Source of the DNA: DASCOT01 sp965197275
GTDB lineage: Bacteria; Acidobacteriota; UBA890; WLXD01
Direction: 5' to 3'
Length of the DNA: 64,000 bases
Assembly (NCBI GenBank): GCA_965197275.1
Contig: CBDAMQ010000028.1
Location: forward strand, 310,001-374,000
Notes under the pieces: generated by a model
Seen by the model: the letters and a program-made list of their open reading frames with translations, nothing else
Told to the model about the DNA's origin: nothing
Databases searched by the model: none
Shown here: piece after piece, positions 8,543 through 17,211 of the stretch
How the letters are laid out: each line of letters begins with the position of its first letter
Position numbering within the stretch: position 1 is the stretch's first letter
Program-made: the position numbers and the translations under genes

Positions 8543-9115
8543 ATGGGTTCACACGTTGCACTTCTACGGGCAATCAACGTCGGTGGTCGCAACCGTGTGG
8601 CGATGGCCGACCTACGGGAGCTGTTTGCTCACCTGGGATTCGCGCCCGTCCAAACCCTGCTGCAGAGCGGAAACGTCGTCTTCGCGAGCCCGACTCGGGC
8701 CGGCAAGACGCTCGAACGCGCGCTCGCGGCTGAGTGCGCCGCTTGGCTTGGCGTGGAAACGGAGTTCTTTGTCCGCTCGGCCCGGCAATGGAGCGAAGTC
8801 CTCGAGCAGAACCCGTTCTCTGAAGAAGCGACGGCGACCCCGGCCAAACTGGCGGTGGTCTTCCTCAAGAAACCTGTGTCCGAGAGCGCGATTCGGTCGC
8901 TCGAAGACACGATCAGGGGAAGAGAGTACGTATCCGGAGCGCGGAACCACGTCTATATCGTGTACCCGGACGGCATCGGCCGCTCCAGGTTGACCGCCTC
9001 CGTCATCGAGAGGGCATTGGGCAGCGCGGGAACAGCCCGAAACTGGAACACGGTTCTGAAGCTGCAGGCAGCCCTCTCGCAGGCGGCGAATTCAGACCAC
9101 GAGAGGCGAGTATGA
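8543..9115 (+). CDS. DUF1697 family protein
   Basis: 190 residues with the characteristic opening HVALLRAINVGGRNRVAMADLR, then LLQSGNVVFAS and a C-terminal RNWNTVLKL motif, all diagnostic of DUF1697. The family is widespread in soil bacteria, cytosolic, and of unknown function. No export signal. The ATG overlaps no neighbour and follows the GNAT gene by 25 bases. Confidence 0.88.
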   Translation: MGSHVALLRAINVGGRNRVAMADLRELFAHLGFAPVQTLLQSGNVVFASPTRAGKTLERALAAECAAWLGVETEFFVRSARQWSEVLEQNPFSEEATATPAKLAVVFLKKPVSESAIRSLEDTIRGREYVSGARNHVYIVYPDGIGRSRLTASVIERALGSAGTARNWNTVLKLQAALSQAANSDHERRV

Positions 9116-9185
9116 CGAGCGCGAGGCCTCGTTCGCTACCGCGGCCTTTTCGTGCACATGGCGACTTATCCAAGCGGCGGAGTCA

Positions 9186-9617
9186 TTAGGCGGAACCAGG
9201 TTCATCATCAACATAACTGTCTGCGAACTCAGCCGTCGCGGCGATATTCTCGATCACATCGACGAGGTTCCCGGCCGGGTCACGAACGATGAAGTGACGT
9301 TGGCCGAAGCTCTCGTCGCGAAGTGGCGAGACGACCGGAAGCCCGGCACCTTCCACGAGGCGATCGTACTCAGCAGAGGCGTCTTCGACTTCGATGTTGA
9401 TCACCAGTCCCTGGCACCGCGTGCTATCGCCATCCGGGATCGAAGGGTGTCCGAGCCGCAGGACGGCGATCTCTTGGGCCGGGGCTGTCCGGTGGCGCAG
9501 GCTAACGTACCAATCGGACGCAAAGGTGTCTTCGAAGCCGAAGTGACTGCGGTAGAAGTCTGCTGTGTCGGCTACGGTATCGGTGATGAGAACCGGATAG
9601 ACGCTTGAAACGCGCAT
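9186..9617 (-). CDS. VOC-family (glyoxalase/bleomycin-resistance-like) protein
   Basis: 143 residues with the vicinal-oxygen-chelate beta-alpha-beta-beta-beta pattern: VYPVLITDTVADTADFYRSHFGF, then VINIEVEDASAEYDRL and the closing HFIVRDPAGNLVDVIE. The terminal Glu of the last strand is one usual metal ligand; the first-strand position is Pro/Val rather than His, so a metal site may be incomplete and binding without catalysis is possible. It is transcribed away from the TetR gene across a short gap, a standard arrangement in which the regulator controls its neighbour. Confidence 0.82.
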   Translation of the reverse strand: MRVSSVYPVLITDTVADTADFYRSHFGFEDTFASDWYVSLRHRTAPAQEIAVLRLGHPSIPDGDSTRCQGLVINIEVEDASAEYDRLVEGAGLPVVSPLRDESFGQRHFIVRDPAGNLVDVIENIAATAEFADSYVDDEPGSA

Positions 9618-9659
9618 GGAGCTCCTTTACGTGCAGTGTGAACGTATATGGAGTTTGCG

Positions 9660-9670
9660 TACAGACTGTA
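9660..9670. promoter_or_regulatory. Putative TetR operator
   Basis: TACAG-A-CTGTA, a perfect inverted repeat in the gap between the VOC gene (start 9617, minus) and the TetR gene (start 9690, plus). The position suits autoregulation plus control of the VOC gene. Confidence 0.4.
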
Positions 9671-9689
9671 TGTATGTCAAGTTCGACGA

Positions 9690-10280
9690 GTGCCGAGGCG
9701 AACTGCCCAAGACGCTGCCAAGACCCGTTCTGCTCTGATCGACGCAGGCGTCGCATTCTTCACCGAGCGACCCTATCGTGAGGCACCCCTCGAAGAGCTC
9801 GTCGGCCGCCTCGGAGTTACGCGGGGGGCTCTTTATCACCACTTCGGGAGTAAGCAGGGGCTGTTCGAAGCGGTTCTAGAACGAACTCTCGGGCGCCTTG
9901 GGGTGCGAATCGAGCAGGCCTCGAGCGGTCACGGGCACGGGTGGTCAGGGCTGGAGGCCGGGTGTCGAGCGTTCTTGGCCGCTGCGACCGATCGATCGTT
10001 CCGCCGCATCGTCCTTGTGGACGGCCCGTCGGTCATGGGGTGGCAGACCTGGAAAGAAATCGATGAGCGGACGGCAGCACGGACACTCCGGGCCGGGTTG
10101 GACGAGCTGCGGCGCAGTGGGCACCTAAGGATGGAGGATGCTGAAGCTCTCGCCGTTGCATTGTCCGGGGCGATGAACGAGCTTGCGCTTTGGGTTGCCA
10201 ATCACGACTCGCCTCGACAGGCCCTGGGTAGGGCGGAGGCTGTTGTCGTTGAAATACTAGGGACGTTTCGTGAACGATGA
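9690..10280 (+). CDS. TetR/AcrR-family transcriptional regulator
   Basis: About 196 residues. The N-terminal TetR DNA-binding domain is clear: KTRSALIDAGVAFFTERPYREAPL..., LVGRLGVTRGALYHHFGSKQGLF. The helix-turn-helix lies near residues 30-50, and the rest is an all-helical ligand and dimer domain. An ATG at 9648 is open in frame, but the GTG at 9690 gives the usual short lead before the first helix and leaves room for the palindrome at 9660. The effector is unknown; the divergent VOC gene is the likeliest target. The following membrane-protein gene overlaps its 3' end by 11 bases. Confidence 0.85.
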   Translation: MPRRTAQDAAKTRSALIDAGVAFFTERPYREAPLEELVGRLGVTRGALYHHFGSKQGLFEAVLERTLGRLGVRIEQASSGHGHGWSGLEAGCRAFLAAATDRSFRRIVLVDGPSVMGWQTWKEIDERTAARTLRAGLDELRRSGHLRMEDAEALAVALSGAMNELALWVANHDSPRQALGRAEAVVVEILGTFRER

Positions 10281-10701
10281 GACCGTTGGCGGTACTCACT
10301 GGAGCTTCTGGGTAATCAGCGCTGTTGCGTTGATGTGGAATGTCTTCGGCGTGATGAATTTCTTCATGCAAATGACGGCAGACATGGCCGCAATGCCCGA
10401 ATCGCAACGCGCGATCCTGGAGCATCGACCGGTATGGTCTACCGGAGCTTTTGCCCTAGCCGTTGTCGGCGGCGCGCTTGGTTGCCTTTTGCTTCTGCTC
10501 AGGAAGTCGGCTGCGTTCCATGTGCTCGTCGCGTCATTGCTTGCCGTGGTCGTGGCGACGATCCCGTTGCTTGGCATGGGAATCGATCTCGGTCTCTTCG
10601 AGATCTCGATGTACTTTCTAATGCCGCTGCTCGTAGCCGCGTTCTTGGTCTGGTATTCGAAGTACGCCGAGAACAAAGGCTGGATCAGCGTGCCTCGTTG
10701 A
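10270..10701 (+). CDS. Four-helix membrane protein, unknown function
   Basis: 143 residues starting at a GTG that overlaps the TetR stop by 11 bases, which implies translational coupling. Four transmembrane helices are visible (about 12-32, 56-76, 82-102, 108-128). The first contains the conserved-looking NVFGVMNFFMQM segment and is followed by MTADMAAMPESQRAILEHRP. I have seen this architecture in uncharacterised proteobacterial proteins but cannot name a family. Coupling to the TetR gene suggests they share regulation. Confidence 0.75.
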   Translation: MNDETVGGTHWSFWVISAVALMWNVFGVMNFFMQMTADMAAMPESQRAILEHRPVWSTGAFALAVVGGALGCLLLLLRKSAAFHVLVASLLAVVVATIPLLGMGIDLGLFEISMYFLMPLLVAAFLVWYSKYAENKGWISVPR

Positions 10702-10771
10702 CGGGTCCATGCGAGAAACCAAGAGAGGCCAATATGACGATCGCCGCTGAACCGCAACAGGAGGCTATTGA

Positions 10772-11176
10772 ATGGACCGGTCACTTGTTTCGAAGATCCG
10801 AGCCGCCAACTCGGCGCTCATCGTTGACGGCAACGTAGAAGCGATCAGCGAGTTCTTCACGCCGGACTACGTCGCTCACCTGACGGATCGTGAGATACGT
10901 GGTCACGAAGCGATCCGCGGATTCCTCGGCATGCTGCGAAATGCCTTCACGGATCTCCAGGTCGAAGTCGAGGTCCTGGTGGAAGGGAAGGACCGAGTTG
11001 CGTGGCAGCGGACCCTGCAGGGCACCCACCAGGGCAACTTCGCCGGATTCCCCGCCTCTGGCCGTCACACCGTGTGGCGCGACATGGCCACAAGCCAGTT
11101 CCGCGACGGCCTGATTGCGGAGGAGTGGGCGATCTCAGATCTTGCCGAGCATCTCTTGCGCGCCAGGAAGCGCTGA
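10772..11176 (+). CDS. SnoaL-like ester cyclase family protein
   Basis: 134 residues of the NTF2-like fold: helix with NSALIVDGNVEAISEFFTPDYVAH, then IRGHEAIRGFLGMLRNAF, VAWQRTLQGTHQGNFAGFPASG and a closing WAISDLAEHL. The G-x-F-x-G-x-x-x-x-G sequence (GNFAGFPASG) is typical of SnoaL-like polyketide cyclases, but genes outside polyketide clusters like this one rarely have a known substrate. Two other NTF2-like genes occur in the window (17,699 and 41,135). Confidence 0.8.
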   Translation: MDRSLVSKIRAANSALIVDGNVEAISEFFTPDYVAHLTDREIRGHEAIRGFLGMLRNAFTDLQVEVEVLVEGKDRVAWQRTLQGTHQGNFAGFPASGRHTVWRDMATSQFRDGLIAEEWAISDLAEHLLRARKR

Positions 11177-11196
11177 CCCACGGCGGCGCGCGGTCG

Positions 11197-13848
11197 TCAT
11201 TCGGCTTTCAGCGTCGTGAGTGCATCCACGCTGGCGGCGCGGCTTGCCGGGAGCCAGCATGCGGTGGCCGACACTGAGGTGATCAGTGCGGCGGCAACCA
11301 GGTACGTCACCGGATCCAGTCGACCCACACCGAACAGGAGTGTGGACAGGACCTGACTCGCGACTGCCGCGCCCAGCGCTCCGATCGCCACCCCGATTCC
11401 GGTCAGCGTCATCCCTTGGCGGATCACCAGCGCCAGGATGTCGTTGTGGGAAGCGCCGAGAGCCGCGCGTACGCCGATCTCGTGCAGGCGCTCGGCGACG
11501 CTGCCGGACAACACGCCGTAAAGACCGAGTCCAGCCAAGACGACGGCGAAGAGTGCGAAGGCCATCAGCACCGTCATCACGAACCGCCGCTGCGCCTCCG
11601 ACCGCACGACGACGTCCTGCATCGATTGAGCGCCGACGATCGGTTGGTTGCTGTCCACCGACCAGACAGCCTGGCGGACTGCCGGAACCACGGTGAGTGG
11701 ATCCTCCTCGGTCCGTAGAACGATCCAGCGAACCCGATCGGCCCAGTGCCACCGCTGGGCGGCCACATAGACGCCAGCCGCTTGCTCAGCCGCCAGGGAT
11801 GCCTGTTTCACGTCATCGACCACGCCTACGATCGCGTAGGGCGGCAACTCGAGCGGTCCGACGCGTAGCCGCTGACCGATCGGGTCCCGGCCCGAGAAGA
11901 GATGCCGTGCGAGCGACTCACTCACGACCGCAACCGGCGGCGCTTCTGCGAGGTCGTCCTGCGCCTCCAGCAACCTCCCCCTGGTACGGCGAATCCCCAG
12001 AGTTTCGAAGTACGCGGGGGTCACGGCGTAGCGATAGGCCGCGCCTTGCTCACCCTGTAATGCGTTTCCGTTATCGTGCATGACACCGTAGGTGTCGACC
12101 TCCCCACTCAAGGGGAGCTGGCTGGTGAGCGCCGCCGACCTCACACCCGGGACACGCCGGACGGCATCGAGAGCCTGATTCCAGAAACGATGCGTGGCGT
12201 CGTCGCCGCGCTCCAGGCTTGTTGTGTGAACCTGCATCACCGCGATACCGATCGGCTCGAACCCGACGGGGGTCGAGAGCAAGCGTTCCGTGCTGCGCAC
12301 GAGAAGGCCCGCGCCGATCAGGAGCACTAGCGCCAACGCCACCTCAGCCACGACGAGTGCCCGAGGCAGGGACCGCGTGCTCGTGGTCGTTCCCCGGCCG
12401 GCTTCGTGCAACGCATCGTTCACTGGGCCTCCGGAGCGCGATAGCGCGGGGACGAGCCCGACCAGGACCCCGACTAGGGTGGTGAGTCCGATCGCGACAC
12501 CGAGGGTCGCTCCGTCCAATCCGATGGTGGCGTTTCGGAACAGCGTCGGAGGGCTCACGGCGACGAGCGCGGCGAGCCCGCCTCGAGCCACCAGTACACC
12601 CAGTGCCCCTCCCAGCGACACGAGAGTCAAACTCTCCGTCAACATCTGGCGAACGAGGCGGCCGCGGCCAGCGCCGAGGGCGGCGCGCATCGCCAGCTCA
12701 CCGCTTCTGCGAAGGCCCCGTGCGAGCAGGAGGATCGTCAGGTTCACACACGCGATCACCAGCAGGAGGCCCACCGAGCCCAGAAGGACGAGCATCGTCG
12801 GCTTCGCTCCGGCCATTGCGGCGTCCCGCAGCCGTAGCACGGTGAGTCCGTGTGCCATGGAGGCCCAGACGGGGCGCTGGAACTCGGCGATAGGTTGCGC
12901 GGCGATTGCGGCCAGTTCCCCCCGCGCGTCGTCGAGCGTGACACCCGTCCGCAGGCGACCGATCATCCCCAGGTGGTGGCCCCACTCCCGAGTGTCGAAG
13001 CCAGTGATCAGCGGATCGTACTGCAGTGGAGCCCAGGCCTGCGCAACCGCCCCCGGGATGTTCTCGAAACCTCGTGGCATGACCCCCATGATCTGATGGG
13101 GCTCGGCATCGAAGTCGACCACTTGGCCGACGACCGCGGGGTCCGAGGCAAATCGCCGCTGCCAGAGGGAGTGGCTCAAGACCACCTCGCTCGCCCCACC
13201 CGGTCTATCGGCCGAGGCATCGAAGCCGCGTCCCAAAGCCGGAGCGACGCCCATTACGTCGAAGTAGCTGGCGCTGACCCGTTGTGCCTCCAGCCGCTCC
13301 GGCTCGTCGCCACCCGTCAGCGTAGGCTGCCAAGGCTTGAACACCGACAGCTCCTCCAACGCTCGGCTACGCTCCAACAGTTCGAGGTAGGTGCCGAACG
13401 TCACCGGGAACGTAGCGCCGCTTTCGGCCCGATCCGAAAGGTCGAGAATGCGCTCCGCCTCCGGGTAGGGCAGCGGGTCGAACAACACCGGCCGCACGGC
13501 GCTGAGGATCGCCGTGGTTGCACCGATACCCAAACCGAGAATCAGAGTGACCACCATCGTGAATCCCGGGCTTCGCCAAAGCCGACGTGCGGTCAGTCGG
13601 AGATCCGCGTGCAGCTCCTCCGCTGCCGTCTCCCATCCGTAGGCCCGGACCTCCTCCCGTATGGCGAGGCCGGCTCCGTACCGAAGCCGCACCGCCCGGC
13701 GTGCTTGTTCGGGACTGTCTCCCCGTTGTACCCGGTCAGCCTCGGCTTGCTCCAGGTAGTCCCGCACCTCGTCTGCCAGGTCCTGATCGGCGGTCTTCCG
13801 GCCGATGAGCGTGCGTAGTCCGTACGTGATCTGCCGCCAGATCCACAT
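11197..13848 (-). CDS. ADOP-type duplicated ABC permease (MacB/FtsX-like) with permease prefix
   Basis: 883 residues. A short N-terminal prefix domain (LADEVRDYLEQAEADRVQRG, then ARRAVRLRYGAG) precedes two FtsX/MacB halves. Each half has one long periplasmic MacB core and four membrane helices in total are split as usual: a first helix near residues 95-115 (TLILGLGIGATTAIL), a block near 355-500, and a last set near 760-870 ending ALITSVSATACWLPASRAAS. This is the duplicated orphan permease family expanded in Acidobacteriota. No ATPase gene is adjacent, as is usual for the family. The PadR gene begins just upstream and is surely co-transcribed. Confidence 0.9.
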   Translation of the reverse strand: MWIWRQITYGLRTLIGRKTADQDLADEVRDYLEQAEADRVQRGDSPEQARRAVRLRYGAGLAIREEVRAYGWETAAEELHADLRLTARRLWRSPGFTMVVTLILGLGIGATTAILSAVRPVLFDPLPYPEAERILDLSDRAESGATFPVTFGTYLELLERSRALEELSVFKPWQPTLTGGDEPERLEAQRVSASYFDVMGVAPALGRGFDASADRPGGASEVVLSHSLWQRRFASDPAVVGQVVDFDAEPHQIMGVMPRGFENIPGAVAQAWAPLQYDPLITGFDTREWGHHLGMIGRLRTGVTLDDARGELAAIAAQPIAEFQRPVWASMAHGLTVLRLRDAAMAGAKPTMLVLLGSVGLLLVIACVNLTILLLARGLRRSGELAMRAALGAGRGRLVRQMLTESLTLVSLGGALGVLVARGGLAALVAVSPPTLFRNATIGLDGATLGVAIGLTTLVGVLVGLVPALSRSGGPVNDALHEAGRGTTTSTRSLPRALVVAEVALALVLLIGAGLLVRSTERLLSTPVGFEPIGIAVMQVHTTSLERGDDATHRFWNQALDAVRRVPGVRSAALTSQLPLSGEVDTYGVMHDNGNALQGEQGAAYRYAVTPAYFETLGIRRTRGRLLEAQDDLAEAPPVAVVSESLARHLFSGRDPIGQRLRVGPLELPPYAIVGVVDDVKQASLAAEQAAGVYVAAQRWHWADRVRWIVLRTEEDPLTVVPAVRQAVWSVDSNQPIVGAQSMQDVVVRSEAQRRFVMTVLMAFALFAVVLAGLGLYGVLSGSVAERLHEIGVRAALGASHNDILALVIRQGMTLTGIGVAIGALGAAVASQVLSTLLFGVGRLDPVTYLVAAALITSVSATACWLPASRAASVDALTTLKAE

Positions 13849-13852
13849 TCGG

Positions 13853-14188
13853 CTACGCCTTCGCCCCGAGCAACCGGCCCACGGCTCCAGATCGTCTATG
13901 CCAATCTTCCGTCCCGGCCGCGAGCTCTCGTTCGCCGGCGCGCGTCAGCGAATAGTACCTCGCTCTCCGAGAGTTCTCGGTCTGCCTCCACTCTGAATCG
14001 AGCAAGCCGGCTCTCTCCAATCGCCGAAGGGCAGTGAGAAGTGAACCAGCGTTCACCTTGAAGACGTTGTTCGAGATCTGCTCGATGCGGTTGCCGATCC
14101 CGTATCCGTGGAGAGGTGCGAGGCTCACGGTCTTCAAGATCAGCATGTCGAGCGTGCCCTGGATAACATCGGTATTGAACTGGTCCAT
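13853..14188 (-). CDS. PadR-family transcriptional regulator
   Basis: 111 residues, the small PadR type: QGTLDMLILKTVSLAPLHGYGIGNRIEQ, then VNAGSLLTALRRLERAGLLDSEW and a basic wing with RRARYYSLTRAGE. The recognition helix is in the NAGSLLTALRRLE region. It is transcribed with the permease that starts 5 bases downstream. The near-perfect inverted repeat at 14,239-14,265, just upstream, is its likely operator and may also control the divergent reductase gene. Confidence 0.9.
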   Translation of the reverse strand: MDQFNTDVIQGTLDMLILKTVSLAPLHGYGIGNRIEQISNNVFKVNAGSLLTALRRLERAGLLDSEWRQTENSRRARYYSLTRAGERELAAGTEDWHRRSGAVGRLLGAKA

Positions 14189-14238
14189 GGATTGGCCTCG
14201 AGGAAGGAAAGCGACGCGGAGGAGACTCGCAGCCTAGC

Positions 14239-14265
14239 ACTTGATTGTCAAGATGTGACGATCAA
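14239..14265. promoter_or_regulatory. Putative PadR operator in a divergent promoter
   Basis: Arms CTTGATTGTCA and TGACGATCAAG match at 10 of 11 positions around a 5-base AGATG spacer. The repeat lies 50 bases upstream of padR (minus) and 33 upstream of the reductase start (plus), so one repressor dimer could control both directions. Confidence 0.55.
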
Positions 14266-14298
14266 GAGGACACATCGAGGGAGAGCTCCGCAGCAGCC

Positions 14299-15271
14299 AT
14301 GAACGCCATCGTGTTGACCCGATACGGGACCCCCGATGATCTCGAACTGCGAGAGGTGCCGAAGCCCTGTCCTGTGGAGGGCGAGGTCCTGATCAAGGTG
14401 CACGCGGCCGCGGTGAATGACTGGGACTGGGGGCTGCTACGCGGGACACCCGTCTATATCCGCCTGCTGGCCGGTCTGCGGGCGCCGAAGATTCGGATCA
14501 TCGGTTGCGATGTAGCCGGACGGATCGAAGCCGTCAGCAAGGGCGTTACCGATCTGACAGTGGGTGACGACGTATACGGGGACCTGAGCGAAAGCGGTTT
14601 TGGAGCCTTCGCCGAGTACGTGTGTGCGCGCGAAGACGCCGTAGTGCCCATGCCACGCAGGCTCACCTACGAGCAGGCCGCCGCGATACCGCACGCTGCA
14701 ATGCTCGCTCAACAGAGTCTGGACGGCATCGTCCGGATCGCGGAGGCGCGGACGCTCCTGGTCAACGGGGCAGGTGGCGGCGTGGGCATGGTGGCGGTGC
14801 AGCTCGCCAAACATCACGGCGTCGAGGTGACCGGCGTCGATAGCGCAGCGAAGCAGGACTTCATGCGGTCGGCGGGCTTCGACCACGTCATCGACTACAC
14901 CGAGGTGGAATTTCACCACGATCGGTCAGACTTACGACGTGATCCTCGACGCCAAGACCAACCGCTCCCCGTTCGCGTACGCACGCGCGCTGGTACCGGG
15001 CGGAACCTATGTCACCGTCGGAGGGACCATTCCTCGACTCGTCCAGTGCCTCGTGCTTCGACGATGGATCGCCAGAACCAGAAACCGACACGTTCGCGTT
15101 CTGGGTCTGAAGCCGAACGAGGGGCTGGACCGGATGACCGAGCTCCTGGACGCTGGCCAGGTCGTGCCGACGATCGACCGCACCTACCCGCTGGACGAAG
15201 TGCCGCAGGCAATCCGGCGGTTTGGCGAAGCGCGGCACCAGGGGAAGATCGTCATCACCGTGGCCTCGTGA
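14299..15271 (+). pseudogene. NAD(P)-dependent alcohol dehydrogenase/quinone reductase, +1 frameshift
   Basis: A medium-chain reductase of about 323 residues in two frames. The first frame holds the GroES-like domain (AIVLTRYGTPDDLELREVP, AAVNDWDWGLLRG, GCDVAGRIEAV, GDDVYG) and the nucleotide-binding LLVNGAGGGVGMVAVQLAK. At codon 205 an extra T in the run at 14,911-14,913 shifts the frame; reading on from TTC at 14,912 or removing one T gives FTTIGQTYDVILDAKTNRS through to GKIVITVAS. No zinc ligands are present, as in the zinc-independent quinone reductases. A close paralogue at 20,365 is broken within four codons of the same position. It may be a true pseudogene, a programmed shift or a consensus error. 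Confidence 0.8.
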
Positions 15272-15352
15272 GGCGAAGTGAATCGCGCGATCGAGATACT
15301 CTGCTGCTGATCGAAGCGTAAGACCCCAAACTCGAGCTGAGAGGAACGTCCT

Positions 15353-15700
15353 ATGAGCGCTCTTCAGGTGACCGTCCGCCTCCAGATCCACCAAGGAAAG
15401 CTCGCCGAGTTCAAAGAGGTTGCTGCGCGGTGTATGCAGTCGGTCCGCGAAAAGGACACTGGAACGCTCCAATACGACTGGTTCCTCAGCGACGACGAGT
15501 CGGTGTGCGTCGTGCGTGAGGCGTACCGGGATTCCGACGCCGTGTTCGAGCACATAGGGAATCTCGGTGACGCGATGGGTGAGCTCTTGGCCGTGAGCGA
15601 CATGGAGCTCGAGGTGTTCGGGTCACCCTCTCCCGAGTTGGTCGAGGCTACTGCAGATTTGGCGCCGCGCGTCTACTCGGCGTTCCAGACCACTAGCTAG
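15353..15700 (+). CDS. Antibiotic biosynthesis monooxygenase (ABM) domain protein
   Basis: 115 residues: LQVTVRLQIHQGKLAEFKEVAARCMQ, then DTGTLQYDWFLSDDESVCVVREAYRDSDAVFEHIG, the classic ABM ferredoxin-like fold. Such proteins include small cofactor-free monooxygenases and many of unknown role. AGAGGA precedes the ATG. It follows the broken reductase by about 80 bases on the same strand. Confidence 0.85.
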   Translation: MSALQVTVRLQIHQGKLAEFKEVAARCMQSVREKDTGTLQYDWFLSDDESVCVVREAYRDSDAVFEHIGNLGDAMGELLAVSDMELEVFGSPSPELVEATADLAPRVYSAFQTTS

Positions 15701-15748
15701 GAATCGGGCCGCGATGCAGTCGCCGCAGGTCGTGGGAAGGAGTTGATC

Positions 15749-15958
15749 GTGCGGCACTTGGCGCGGAGCGTTGCGATCGTCGTTGTTCTTCTCGTTCTGG
15801 GCGGGCCCCTCCTTGATCGCGTCGTGTTCCCTGAGCGCGAACCCGGATTGGAGTTCGTTCCAGAAGTAACCGAGCAGTCTCGCGATGGGTCCGATGACCC
15901 AATAGCCTGCTCCGGCGCAAACAGAAGCAGAGCTCCCGCGCGAATAGAGGCAGGGTAG
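15749..15958 (+). CDS. Short reading frame with one membrane helix, doubtful
   Basis: A GTG with an AAGGAG sequence nearby opens a 69-residue frame: one hydrophobic helix (about residues 5-22), then VVFPEREPGLEFVPEVTEQ and a low-complexity end. The first half looks like a real N-terminus with a signal anchor; the second half does not look conserved. It may be the start of a longer gene lost to a frameshift. Confidence 0.3.
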   Translation: MRHLARSVAIVVVLLVLGGPLLDRVVFPEREPGLEFVPEVTEQSRDGSDDPIACSGANRSRAPARIEAG

Positions 15959-16000
15959 GCGGACAACACTGATGCAACCGCGTATGGTGTCGATCGGACC

Positions 16001-16519
16001 ATGAGACGAGTGCGCTACAGCGTTGCGATGAGCCTGGATGGCTACATCGCCGGCCCGGACGACGAATTCGACTGGATCCTGATGGACCCGGACATCGATT
16101 TCGACGCCTTGATGGGGCGATTCGATACGTACCTGATGGGCCGGCGCACGTTCGAGGTCGCCGGCGGCACCACGACGAAGGACACGAAGACCGTCGTCGT
16201 ATCACGCACTCTGCGACAAGAGGACTACCCGAAGGTCACGATCATCAGCGACGGCGTGGCGGAGGCCGTGGCGCATCTGCGCACGGAGCCGGGCAAGGAC
16301 ATCTGGCTCTTCGGCGGCGGCTCGCTATTCCGGAGCCTGCTCGATGTGGGGCTGGTAGATACGGTCGAGGTGGCGGTGATCCCGATCTTGCTCGGTGGGG
16401 GGATTCCACTGCTCCCGTCTCCTGGAGATCGGGTCCAGCTGCGCCTGACCGAAAGTAGCGTGTACGAGAAGACCGGGACCGTGTTGTTGGAGTACGCCGT
16501 AGAGGCACAGGCTGTGTAG
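16001..16519 (+). CDS. Dihydrofolate-reductase-like (RibD C-terminal domain) protein
   Basis: 172 residues with the RibD_C fold: VRYSVAMSLDGYIAGPDDEFDWI, then TYLMGRRTFEV, VVVSRTL, and DIWLFGGGSLFRSLLDVGLVDTVEVAVIPILLGGG. This places it in the DHFR/RibD-reductase-like group, probably an NADPH-dependent reductase; no adjacent riboflavin or folate genes help to name the substrate. The start ATG is followed directly by the conserved first strand. Confidence 0.88.
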   Translation: MRRVRYSVAMSLDGYIAGPDDEFDWILMDPDIDFDALMGRFDTYLMGRRTFEVAGGTTTKDTKTVVVSRTLRQEDYPKVTIISDGVAEAVAHLRTEPGKDIWLFGGGSLFRSLLDVGLVDTVEVAVIPILLGGGIPLLPSPGDRVQLRLTESSVYEKTGTVLLEYAVEAQAV

Positions 16520-16639
16520 CCTGCATTCATTGGCAAATTGGCTGCTCGCTTGCGTGAAGCCGACCCTAGGCGCGGATCAAACCCGTGGAGGCACTACGGG
16601 CTTGAGCTCAGCTCGCGCCGCCGCACGAGAAGCGGGCCT

Positions 16640-17020
16640 TCAGTTGGCGAGCATGTGCAGGATGACCACGGCCAGAATGCCGGCGGAGGCCACGGTCGGG
16701 GCAGCGATCAGGAGCGTTGCCAGTGGTGTCCGGTTCCGCGTCGCGGGCGCGCTTTCCGCTAGCGGCACCTGAGCGTCCGGGTTCCAGCTCCGCAAGAGCG
16801 TGGCTCCACCGGCAGCCAGTGCGGCAGCCGGAAGGGCGAGCAGTAGTACCCAGAGAGTCCACATCCGTTCGGCGTACCACCCCACGATCTGTTGTGCAGT
16901 GATCGCCGCGTCGTATGGCAGCGCCTGGAGCGTACGGACAACGAGAGCGGCCATGAAAAGGGTCGCAGGGAAGATTAGGAGGCTCTGGATCAGGAGAACA
17001 GTGCGCTCGGTAGTTCGCAT
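16640..17020 (-). CDS. Three-helix membrane protein, unknown function
   Basis: About 126 residues from the ATG at 17,020 (MRTTERTVLLIQSLLIFPAT). Three hydrophobic segments are visible (about 9-29, 53-73, 98-120). The frame continues upstream but the extra 42 residues are basic and unlike a protein N-terminus. A perfect 17-base palindrome lies only 4 bases upstream of this ATG, so translation initiation or transcription is likely controlled there. No family recognised. Confidence 0.6.
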   Translation of the reverse strand: MRTTERTVLLIQSLLIFPATLFMAALVVRTLQALPYDAAITAQQIVGWYAERMWTLWVLLLALPAAALAAGGATLLRSWNPDAQVPLAESAPATRNRTPLATLLIAAPTVASAGILAVVILHMLAN

Positions 17021-17024
17021 AGGA

Positions 17025-17041
17025 ACTTTGTAATACAAAGT
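17025..17041. promoter_or_regulatory. Perfect palindrome abutting a start codon (putative operator)
   Basis: ACTTTGTA-A-TACAAAGT: 8-bp arms with a single central base, AT-rich in a GC-rich setting, 4 bases from the ATG of the membrane protein at 17,020. A bound protein would cover the ribosome-binding region or the promoter of a leaderless transcript. Confidence 0.5.
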
Positions 17042-17211
17042 ACTCTGATGTTCTACCAACCTCGAAGAAGTTCCTCGAATCGGGCGCCCGGCGCGTAGTG
17101 TTGTGCTGGCACGGTGGGAGCAGCGGTGGCAGAGTCTGACGTCCAACGGCCAGGCGTGAACGCCGATCCAAGGGGCCCCAGGCGACGAATGATGGGAACG
17201 GACCGAGACGG

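Noticed and set aside
15749..15958. In-frame TAG end of the short membrane frame as a recoded stop
   Set aside because: No conserved continuation follows in any frame, so there is no reason to propose read-through.
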